A DNA stretch of 64,000 nt, from assembly GCA_019916065.1 (NCBI GenBank), contig CM034243.1, positions 25,198,147 through 25,262,146 on the forward strand. The letters are read 5' to 3'. Origin of the DNA: Vitellaria paradoxa (taxonomy: Eukaryota > Streptophyta > Magnoliopsida > Ericales > Sapotaceae). The notes beneath the pieces are model-generated. The model worked only from the letters and a program-made list of their open reading frames with translations. It searched no databases and was not told the origin of the DNA. This document shows positions 24,289-35,600 of the stretch, piece after piece. The position numbers and the translations under genes are program-made. How positions within the stretch are numbered: position 1 is the stretch's first letter; the number at the start of each line of letters is the position of its first letter.

Positions 24289-25057
24289 CCTTAGCACAGG
24301 CCTAGAAACGTAATCATCTTTCGTCTCATCTCTCAATAAAAATGCTACTCCTCCCTCTCTCTAATAGTTGAGAGGTGAGTTTAGATGCAAAGAAGAATCG
24401 AAGACCTTATGCAGACAAATTGGAGTTAGGATTGGTATGCGAAGGAGAGATTCTGAAGCAGCAGCACCGAATGGACACAACCCCTACCTTCTTTCGTTTC
24501 TACTCAAATCAGCTAAGGCACAAGGTAATTTTGTTAAATTTCTTGAATTTCATCCTTCCAAGAGTGAGGTCTCAGGTTTTGTTGAAGATTTTTGTGTTGT
24601 CAATGCATTGAATTTGAAGTTTGGGTTTGAATTAGGATTTTGTGCATGTAGATATGTAGTTCTGTTGCTCAGATATACTTTTGTTTAATAAATTTTTAGT
24701 TTTTTGATTCATATCTTGTATATTTTTGGGTAAATCTGGTATTTTTAGGCTAGATCTGTTTTTTTTTTTAATTTTTGTTTTTTAATTTATGCAAATCTGC
24801 ATATTTTTTTAATAAACATGGATTCTGATATTCTATTGTACGAATCTGTGCGAATATGTACTGTCCATGGATATGACTTTTCCTAATATGAAAGTTCTCT
24901 CAACTAAGCTCAACCCAAGCCAAGCCCGAACCCACTACTCTGCATGGTGGGCCGAGCTGGATCCAATCTAAAGCTTGAGCTTGAGTCATACCATTCTTGG
25001 TCAAGCCGAGCCCAAACAAGTTAAAGCTCAGCTCGTCTCGGCTCATGTCTACCCCTA
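23078..25057. mobile_element. Transposon inserted in the second duplicate copy
   Basis: The interruption of the tandem copy defines the insert. Its left end reads ttagggtggttgtgaattgc and its right end ctcatgtctacccctag, an imperfect TAGGG...CCCTA inverted pair, with further GAGC/GCTC-rich words inside each end (cgagccgagac class). It contains another, nested element at about 23196-24024, an (AT)n at 24055-24080 and a (TC)n at 24252-24284. No transposase is visible. The exact borders and target duplication are uncertain. Confidence 0.55.
23196..24024. mobile_element. Nested TIR element, TATGAAGCAC ends
   Basis: The left end ttatgaagcacaaatacttc is mirrored by ccgtgcttcatagt at the right. Behind both ends are tatcc/ggata-rich words (cggatacggatac on the left, cgtatccatacccg on the right) in inverted orientation. 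About 0.83 kb, without coding capacity. It sits wholly inside the larger insert, so it arrived later. Confidence 0.65.
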
Positions 25058-25420
25058 GTTGGGAGTTTGCAATACAGTGTCTTTTGGGCAGTCGAGGTAT
25101 TGAAGGCGTTGTAGTTCTCTGAGGTGCTATACCCATCAAATATGAAGAGAAGGTAATGATTTGATCATGTGAATACAGAAGTTCTGTACTTTTTGGCCCC
25201 TATTGAAGTTCATGATTTTTTTTCCCGGTATAGGATGTGGGTGGATTCTTCTGCTTCTCAAAAGGTTACATTCTTGGTTTGGCTGATGGTGTGAGACTAC
25301 ATATACTGTGAACATTGAATTTGTTGGTTCTATTTCTATTTAATTTCCATTTTTTTTGATTTTGTTCCTTCGTCCTTCCATTTATAACTTTATCCCGTCA
25401 TTTTTAACTTAATCTTCTTT

Positions 25421-28400
25421 CTTGTCCTTTTGAGCTGTGCTTGTCATGGTTTTCTGGATTAGTTATCTCTGTTGTCCTCATCCTGGATTAGTTGTTCCTG
25501 TTAACTGATTGGTATTTTATGCAGTCTAGGTCATAGGTTGATGCTGGCAATTGAAGCAATGTGCTCTGAACTGCTCATTTCTGTCTGTTTGTTGCATATC
25601 TATTTCTGCAGAATACAGAAGAATTAGGGCCGTGACCTTTCTGAAAAAGAAAGATGTACAGAGAATAGAAGTTTAGATTGGGATTTGTTATGATAATTTC
25701 ATCGACTGGGATTTGCTTGCAGATTGTGTCGAGAGATCTTCCTTTTTTCAATTTTGTGCACTCGAGTTTCACTGTGGCTTTCTTAGTATGCTTACCTCTT
25801 CTGTATCTTTGTTAGTATCCTTGCTTCTGCCTTTTCCTTCGAATACTACTAGAAGTGGTGTGCATGTGCTGCATATAAGTAAACAGCATTAGTAGTTATA
25901 AAATAGCCAAGTAAAATTACCTATTAGGAAGGTAGTTTTTAGAAATGTACTTACCATATGAAGTGATAGGCAGTTACGGGGTATTAATGAGAAACAAAAA
26001 AGCTTCACTAAACCGAAAATGACTTCACCCCCAACTACCCCTTATGTTCCCTGATATAAAAGTATAGTTAATTACTTTGAAGGTAGAGAGGGTATATCAA
26101 ATGGTCAATTGAATTATTGGGTATCAAGAAAAGACAAGGAAAGGTTTCTTATTCCTTGTCTATAATATACAAATTTGGTTACTTAATAAACCCATAGATA
26201 GTTCGAGCTGTGTAGCGAGGAGGGAGGCTACTTCAATATTCATATTGATAGCTGAGATCACCTTGGAGACTTCAAGCCCTTGTATTTCTTGCTCGAACCA
26301 TTTTAAAATATTGTTCTGCAGAAAAATATGTAGTAAACTGGATTGGATGTAGTGCAGGATGTATTCAACCTTGTGACTAACGGCAACATGTCTCATGTGG
26401 TTATTATGTGGTATTTTCTGCTTTTTGTGGTTATATATGTGGTCTTTTCTGCTTCCTTCCATCATATGGTGGAACTATAAACTTTGGCATGCATGTGTGA
26501 GGGATTACCTTGAGAATTCTAAACCAAAATTGACAGCCAGAGCAAAAGTGGTCTACCTGTTGGTTGTGTTTCCCTATACTCCCTTACTTGACAGTCCTCA
26601 TAGTTTCAATATTTCGAATCTGAAAGGGCAGGGCAGTGGTTAGGATTATGGAAGGCTTGGTTCATTCTGTTCACTGGTGAGATTAACCAGGTTTCCTTTG
26701 TATCTTTGAAACTTAGGCATTAATTCGATACCAGAGCATTGAGTGGAATGGTAATTTCCTATGCTATCATTCATTCCATTCTTGACATTTCAATAGTGTT
26801 AGAAACAAGGTAATGGAATGACGTGTAGAAATGGTGATTCCATTATATTCTCTTGTACCTTAAAAGTTTTTGGGTACAATATACACTTAGCACCCCTTGT
26901 ACTTTACTTTGCCTGCCACGAATCACACTTGAAGGTGGTTTGTTATTTTGGTTAAAAATTTCATCTTGCGAGATGGTGGTGAAAGTACAAAGATGAATCA
27001 CACGTATTTTTGATTAAAAATTCTATCTCGCGAGATGGGTTGGTTAAAGTACGAAGATGTTGAGTGTATTTTAAAGTATTTTATGCCGTCGACATTAATT
27101 AGGTTTTGCAAATGGTTCTCATGTCATGGATGTTATTTGGAGCTTTGCATATTCAAAGATCTCATGAAGCTGTATACTTGGTTTTGAGCCATGCATATCT
27201 GTAGTCCTTTTGCTTAGGAGAAGAAATCAGCTGTGGTTGTCTTACAAACCTCTGGCTAGTTTATGTATTGTTTTTAGGTGGAATTCTGCAGAGTTGTATG
27301 TGAGAGAGAGAAGGAGAGAGAGAGAGAGAGTTGAGTGCAATTGTGAAAAATTCACTGTATGTGCTGATAGGCTGATTTGGCCTCGTGAATTGTCGAAAGA
27401 TCCTCAAATGTGAAGGTTTTGGAACGATTTTCACTTCTGAAGAGTTTTATTGGAACTTTCCGTCTTTCGGCGATGTCTGATGCAGAGTTTAGTGGAAGAA
27501 CGTTTTGTTTATCTCCTTTTTCTATTTTTTATTGTTTTCCCGTTAGGCTTAGTGATTTAATATTCATTTTGTACCAATTTGTTATTTCCCTTTCTTTTTT
27601 TTTTTTTTTTTTTTGTTATTTTGGGCTAGTGTGGAAAATGGGTGAATTAGTAGTATAAAATAAAGCTTTATACAAACAACATTCAGACCAACACCTGAAA
27701 ATGAATAGGAAAAGAGGTGGCTACTGGTACAAATTAATGTGGAGTGGCTCTCGTCGTCTCTCTCTCTCTGCTCGTCTCGTCTCTCTCTCTACGGCTCCGA
27801 GTCTTTTATTAGGTATTTATTTATTTTTCCCCTCAAAAAATGTGAGCAAAGCCCGCTCTGGGCTAAGGGATACTGGCTCTTGTCGGTTCCTCAAGCAGGA
27901 GGAAGTGAATCATTCGTGCCCTAATGGCTACTGCAAGCTTTCATTCTTTTTTTTTTGGGCTAATTAAGCCTTCATTCATTTATTAAATGGCCTTTTGTGT
28001 TCACAATTTGGATTGGACAAAAATTAGGCCTAGCCTCTTCTTTTGGAAGTATTTTAACAAAGTGCTTTTAATGAAAATATATATATATATATATACACGT
28101 TTCAGACAGCGATTACTAAGTAAAAAATACTATTTGAGACAACGAATATTGAATATGGCACACCAGATAGTATTTTTTCACTTTATTTTACTAGTTATCA
28201 CCATTAAATCTATACTAGTCCCCCAAATTATCCAAGTGTCAAGGGAGGGAGGGAGAGAGAGACAGAGGGGGGGGGGGTTTTTTTACCCCAGCAGGCATTT
28301 GAAGATGAATATATACAGGCTTATGTCAGTTTTGAACTTATCTACGAAGACGAGGAACAAAATCATTTACTGATTATTACGCTTTAAATTCTATTCAGCA

Positions 28401-29668
28401 GGACTAAACTCGTTTACTATTTAAAAAAAAAACCCACGAATTTAGGTCTCCGAGTCTTCATTTTCATGCACATAAATAAAATAACTTATTTATTTTAATT
28501 CAATTATTTTTTGGATATTATTTAAATAATTTAATAAAAAAATAAATATTATTTGGATAAGTGTAACTTTATCAGTATAAACCCCCAAAAAAATAGTGAG
28601 ATAAACACATAAATTGGCCTTTTAATTTTAAGTACTTTACTTTTTTTTTTTGGCAATTTTAAAAGTTTAAAAAAATTAGATAATAAAATTAAATAACAAA
28701 AAAATTTCATGTTTTTTTAGAGTCATTCAAAAGTTCAATAAAATTCTAGAGCCCATTCATCGCCAATCTTCTCAATGCCTTCAAAAAAATTTCATCTTGA
28801 CATAAAAAAATAAAGTTAAGGGCCGTGGCACCTAAAAAAAATTAAAAGATAAATTTTACACCTATATGTGACGTAACACTTTGTGATTAGCTGGTGTATA
28901 GTAAAAAAATTTTAAAGTAAAAAACAAATTAAAAAAACTAGTAAATGTTAAAAAAATATTTTTAAAAGTTGAAAAAAAAATAAAATAGTAATTAGAAAAA
29001 TTGATAAAGTTAATTGCGTTTGGTGGAGAAAACTGAAAAAATTAATAAAAATAATTTTTTTACTAAAAGTTGGTGAACGACCCCTTGTAAAACAAATGAC
29101 TTCTTAATGTTTGCCCAAAAAAAATATTTGACTCACCCAAAAAAAAAAAAAATTGACATAATCTCCTAGGCTTGGCGCAACGCAAGACTGTCAAATTAAC
29201 CAAAGATTTTGAAAAAAATAATAATAATAAATAAATAAACCAAATCCCAGTTCATGACTGGCTGTGTTGGGTGGTTGTATTGATCCAAAATGTAAAAACA
29301 AAAACAATTATACTAGCAGGAAACTATTTGTTGATTGCACCAAAACAGTTAGTTCCATAAATGATCTTCCCACACATCAGCAATTCAAGCAAATGATCAC
29401 CAGGGATTCCCAGTGACTACATGATACATTAACAACCAAACCAAGCCACAATCACGACACCAGAAAGAGAGAGAGCTTATGCTTCATTGTGTATGCTCAG
29501 GGGCTTGTAATTTTTTACAGACTTGTTACTATTACAGTAATCTCTCTTTGATCTCTCTCATAACTGTACTTGTGATCCCAAAAAGCAGTTCACTTCATAT
29601 CCCTCTTTAAGGTGGGGAAAAAAACTATAGATATATATATATATGTGTAAGGTATCAAATTACATTAC
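25421..29668. other. Intergenic region, no supported gene
   Basis: No frame in this stretch resembles a known protein. It holds one MITE (26877-27076), a (GA)n tract at about 27301-27327, T runs near 27595-27614, an (AT)n at 28077-28095 and a G run at 28268-28277. The AT-rich part 28390-29240 has many A runs. The 3' untranslated region of FLAP1 (minus strand) probably occupies part of about 29300-29668. Confidence 0.45.
26877..27076. mobile_element. 0.2-kb MITE, stem-loop type
   Basis: The left end acaatatacacttagcaccc followed by cttgtactttac is mirrored by ttaaagtacgaagatg then ttgagtgtattttaaa at the right. Two internal copies of cgagatgg (cttgcgagatgg and ctcgcgagatggg) form a short direct repeat with tcgcga palindromes. 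No coding capacity. Confidence 0.6.
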
Positions 29669-32600
29669 TTATAGGGGCCGCAAGAGCGGGTAATCTTCGA
29701 GCAATTCACGCTCTGACAATGTGTCATTTTCATTCTGAGGAGTCCACAATACCTCAACAGCCTGCGTGGAAATCGATTTGAATTAGAGATGGAAGGATCG
29801 AATGAAGAGATAATTACGAGTCGGAGGGAGACTATTCAGTTCTTTCTTACTAGTGTTCTGCTTGCAGGGATGGAGGCAAGCTTTTGCAGGGCTTCCTTCA
29901 AGTCTCTGCTGCCATTGATGGTGGGCAACTTATGTACTCCTTCAGCAGCCACCAAGATTGTTATCTGAAATTTGAAATATTCAAGAGGAATTTAACCCAT
30001 ACGTGCATGTGTATTGTGTATAAAAGAACCTCTAGAGCTGAACAAGAAGCTCACTTTCAAATCAGAAAATTATTTGAATGCTAACATCATAAGCTTTATT
30101 GAAAAATATAGTTCACTAGTCATGGGCATGTGGAACAAAATATGACCAATAAACCAACATATTGAAACTAATAATAGAGCAAATTACTTAAATGCCTCCC
30201 TTGAGATTTGCCAATGCTACAACCCCCTTCCTAAGTAATGAAAATTAGTTATACCTCCCCTATTTTTAAATTGTTTAACTAATTGACTTCCACAATTAGC
30301 CACTCAAATTTTAAATTTCTACTCTGCCCCTAAAGCTTAAATGCACCACAAACATCACCTAGCTGAGTTTGATTCAGTCAACCGTGAACCACCACAACTA
30401 TTTTCTCTTCCTCCCATTCTCCTCCAGAACTAGTTTCTTCTCTTATTATTCATCATGTTCATCTCTTAATCTACAAATGCACGAGCCTATCCTCTCTCCA
30501 TAAACCTAATTATTCTTTTTCTCTCTACAAACCTACACTACATTTGCAACTCTAATCTCTCTCTCTCTCTCAACAACCCATGCTAACAAAGACCCAGGTC
30601 TGATAGAATACGTGAGATCAATTCCTATATTTCATCCCATATTAGAATAGTCTAACCTATGTCCCATACCAAAGGTGGAGGCTCATCAGGACCGTTAACA
30701 TAACCACCTCTCCTTCCCATTTCTCTATCTCTTGTTCAAACCCATACCCACACCTAATGTTATTTCCCTTCAACTTCTCAATTTCTCCCTCGTCAACGCG
30801 CATAATTAAAACATAAACCCATTACTTAGGTCATTTAGCAACAAACATAGTGATTCAATAATTATGACATAGTTTGGCGGATTATTTTAGGAATAGATTT
30901 ATTTTAGGAGAAGCAAATGATGATGGTATGAGTTTATAGAACAAGAGAGATGATGTTGTTGTAATGTGGTTATTTTTTATTGGCGACGGAGTAAATATGA
31001 CACGATTAGAAGAGATTTTGGATCACATATTCGATTGGGATGGGTTGGATTACGTAGGGAATAAATGTTAGAGAACGGAGAACATAGCGAAAAGTGAAAA
31101 TTTGGTTTAGCCTAATTTGGTTAAAGTAAGAAAATAGAATATAAAGAACAAGAAAAATGAAGAGAGAGAGAGAGAGAGAATGAAAAACGAAGAGTAAATT
31201 TAACTCTGACATGGGATAAATGTAATTTTCATACCTGAAGGAGGAAGTTTGAATTATTAGCAAACCTCAAGGGAGGTTTAAGTAATTTACTCTTAACAAC
31301 AACACAACAACAACAACAACAATAATAATAATAATAACCATCAGAATGCAACCCTAAGCTAAAGGAAGCACAAGCTTTCATAACCTAAAATGAAAGGAGT
31401 TGGGATGTTTCTATCAAAGTCTAGCTCATTATCAAAAGTAAAAATGAAAGAAGTCAAAAGTGCATTCAAAATGAAAAATCTCTAAACCTCACCACTATGT
31501 ACTCATTGCTAAATCCACTGGCTCTTTGGTTTGTTTTGCTTTTCTTTTTTATGTTATTCACATTGACTAGTGTCTCTTCATCAAATTTTCCACGTTCCTC
31601 AATGGAAAGTTGATTGAATCGCTTCTCACCTTCATCCATGCTTCGCTTTACATCACCTGCACCAAATGCGACAAGTACAAAACGCATACATTCATACAAC
31701 TGAAACTTAGTAAAAAAGCATGCCAAATGCAAAATCATAGTTTCATAAGATAAATTGAAAAGATAAAACAACACAAAAATAAGATTTTGAAGGGGGGGTG
31801 GAAACCAAACCAACAGACTATGCCAAATCAGATAGAATGGATAACTAATAAATGGAAAAATGGAGGCCTAGAAGAATTAGCAAGAGTTTCACACAACTTG
31901 GTTGCAATTTTATAGGTCTAAAGAGCAATTAATTTTATAGACTATTTTCCCCAACAAACAAACAAACAACTGTTTTATCTAAACATCAAGAATGAAACAC
32001 TTCATAAAAGCTGTTGAGAATATAAAATAACAATATAAACAATAAAATTGCCCATCTTCCAAACAACTTAAGTTTTTAGATGAGATAGTGCTAAAACTAC
32101 ATGATATCAACACTGAGTTTTAGGAGGACCCATCCCCCTTTCACTTTAATTTCTTGGTTGTGCACTTTTAGTACTTTGTGCATCATATCCTCTCCACATT
32201 GAAGTGTAGATCGCATGTGAGGGAACTTGTTGGAATCTTACATCAGTAAATAGTGCCTCCCAAACTATTATAAGATCTAGGTGGCCTCTCCACTCCCTGC
32301 CAAGTCCTTTTAGGGTTGGATGCTTTAACATAATACAAAGCAAAAAAATATCCCAAGTTCAGACCTCACCTTCACTAATACTCAATTGTTGCACGTGTTT
32401 AGCTTGTCAAAATGCAGTCTGGCTACAGTGTGAGGGTGTGTGTTGAGCATGAAATAATAATATAATAATAAAGTTGTCCAAATCCCTAACAATTTTAGCT
32501 TTTAGGTAACACTCTAACAAAGACAATTGCAGTGACTAACCACAACTGGTGACCTCATCATGTCATCAACTAAAGATGTCTAGAACTCATAGACCTAAAT

Positions 32601-35600
32601 TTCAGGTATTGAAGTAAACAATATAACGCCAAATTGATTGAATAAATGTAGACAATCTTTACAACCATCCTTTCATTTTTCACAACTTTGGGATACTCAG
32701 ACATAAGATGAGAAAACATAAGCAAATAAATTATCAATAGAAAGACTGCCAAGGACCAAAAAGAATGAATTCTCTTTGAAAAAAAAAAAGAAAAAAGGTG
32801 TGACAGTGAAATCATCGCTCACCAGCATGAATGTGTCGCCACAAGAAACTCAAGTAATACCTTTGATCTTGCAAAAACATCCACCTGAGCCATTGGCGGT
32901 TTAATAATTTTGATAGACAGGAATGTGCCAATGTCCTTTTCCCTACAACAAGTAGGATAACCTACTTCCGTAGACCAAAAAGGACACAGGCCAATCGATA
33001 GAGTCAGCAAACGGTTTGAGTTTTGAGCAGGTCAAACGGACTGGTATGTAAATGAGTTCACACCCAATTACACCCGATTTAGTAGCAGATCAATGTTGGA
33101 CTGGGTTGAATTACGGGTCATATTGAGCCCATAAACCCGAATTTGACCACATTATTTATTTACTTTTGGTGGTCTTCTTCGCGATCGCATTTGCCCAAGA
33201 TTTTGAGATTGCTCCAGCATCAGCGCCTGAAGATGACTTTGGATCAGTATACTTATTGCCACTCTCTGGAGCGATTGTGCATTCCTCTCATGAAGGATTA
33301 GATCTCCAGTGGATTCATTGATTCATATCGTGCATACATATTATATATATACAAGTGAGTACTAGTTAGGGGTTTTTTTTATGGATCTGACTATGAGAGA
33401 TTATTTATTGTTATTTCATTATAATATAAATTATTTTTTTCTATATTAGCTAATTTAGAAATGAGAGTGAATTGAAATACTCTATTTATGTCATACATGG
33501 ATTTTCATATATTTATATATATTGGTCGTTGGATGATTTGTGATCTCCTCTCTATTTTCAACATAGAGTAATCTCATTTTTTATTTAATTATTTTAGTGC
33601 AAATAGAATTATGATTTTATTTCATTTTGCTGATGCAAGGAAATTGGAAAAATGTGACAAGAAAGAAAAAAAAGCAAAGAAAAGCTATCACACATTTATA
33701 ATTACAGAGCCAAAATATAAACCAGGCAATCCAATTAGAAAAGGCAAGTGTTGTAGCTTCCAAATTTCTTCCTTCCGACTACAACCACTTCGCAAGTAAG
33801 GTCCAGATTTGGGTATTGGAATAAGTGACTAATTAGGCGGTCTATCGGGTTTATAATGCCAACCTGTCTAAACCCATTTATTAATGAGTTATTATGTACT
33901 CACTCGATTATGACCATATAGCTTTTTAATGGGACCCAAATCCATTTAATCCAGGCTTATTTGGGCGGATTCATGGGTTGGGATTATAATTGCTACCTCT
34001 ACCAATCAACTACACCACCCTAAGAAATCACCAAATCTCATCAAGTGCTCAAGCAACGATGCCAAGGCTTTCTTGAAGCTCGCACCTATTGAAATGCAAC
34101 TTTTCTAGGAAAAGAACATCCAAAACTCAACAAACCAAAGGGGGAAATAACAATGATGCGCTTTATTGATCCCTATAGACTAGTAAGATGGTCAAATATC
34201 ATCTAAAGTAGAGGATATTTCCACCTAAGAAGCATATGGATATGGGCACGATACAGTACAAACATAGATAGGACGATTTTAGAAAAATAAGAAATGCAAA
34301 CATGGCGAAGAATACAGAATAGTATATAATTTATTTGTAGTTTTATTAGCTACATATATGAATATAACATTCACAGGACACTAATTCAATATTTCAATAC
34401 TTATTCGAACATACTTCAACATACAAAAAGTAATAAAATGTGATAAAAGATGTTTTATACTTCTAGAAATGTTGATGAATTAAGCCCAAGTGTATCCTAA
34501 CCATCTATGGAAAATAAAAATGTATATTAAAATAATTGGCATCCAACACGTGTTGGCATGTCCAAGTGCTATAGTGTTCGATATGTATCAATGCAATACG
34601 ACATTCATGCTAAGTGTCTAGGCTTCACAGGTTCCTACAGCATGGTGTCATAAATGGAAAACTTTTCTATAATAAACTACTAAATTATAATACCTACCCC
34701 CAAGTATTGATGACAAATGAGACATACTTGTGAATTTTAGAAATTACACCATACTCCCTTGCCTTTAAGTTTTTGTATCATTTCGCTCCCCTTGTTATGT
34801 TGCCACTAATATATTTAATGAGTCTTTCACAACATAAGTTAAATATTTTGTTATAATGACTCACACACCTTAAATGTCTTTTGAATATGTCAAAAAGATA
34901 CAGTAACCTTTTTTGTGATAACAATGCAAAAATGCCCACAGCTAATTGTAAACATGTGTACATTTTTCAATTAATTTTCGTAACTTTCTCCATCTTTCTC
35001 TCTCCTCCCATTCACTACCTCCATTGTTGCCAGCTACATCATTGGCGAACTCAACCTTTGTTAACTTATATCCACATCGTCCACCCCCATACATAACCAC
35101 CCATTACCCTTCAACCTTTTTCCCTTTCCAAACCAAGAGCACCAACCTTTAGTCGCCATTACAGACTCTCACACGACCATGGAACCACCACCAATGGTTG
35201 ATATGTGTCCCACCCAATCCTATAGCATCACTAAGCAAGCATATCTAGGGCTATTGCTAACCCCCAAATCACCCCTGCGAAGCCTATCATAGAGCAAGCC
35301 CAAGGCCACTACCAACTAATGTAGTCAACTCCCCTCTCAACCTGCCATAGCAAGTCATAGATCAACCATACATGCACAATAATGGTGGCTTGGCAATGAA
35401 AAATTGGAGGAGTCTTCAGCATTCACGAGTGGCCATGAATTCTTTGCACATTAGAGCCTTTGATCGGCTTCAGTTCCACAAAATCCATCCCTACTTTCCA
35501 CCCTCACTTCTTAAATTTAAATTTCTTTGGATTTTGTTGATGTTAGTTTGATTTCAATTTTCATTTGTAGTGATCGATCAAATGATGGATAGGGTGGGAG

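Larger units (their letters stand above)
22043..25420. repeat. 0.68-kb tandem duplication, second copy interrupted
   Basis: Copy 1 (22043-22724) and copy 2 (from 22725) share blocks in the same order: tataatctaagga, aggagtatgttgtgtg, tagacactcgtctaaac, agatagttttc, cacttaaac, atggatatttggt, and tgtgttggcattattg. The similarity of copy 2 stops near 23070 and resumes at about 25058 with gtcgaggtattg, catcaaatatgaagagaagg, tttggctgatggtgtgagac and ttgttggttctatttctat. Copy 2 was therefore split by about 2 kb of inserted DNA after the duplication. No coding potential; the first copy begins about 530 bases past the STKL stop. Confidence 0.8.

Noticed and set aside
24368..24688. 106-codon frame inside the inserted transposon
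   Set aside because: Lies in non-coding MITE-type sequence next to a (TC)n tract; no homology seen.
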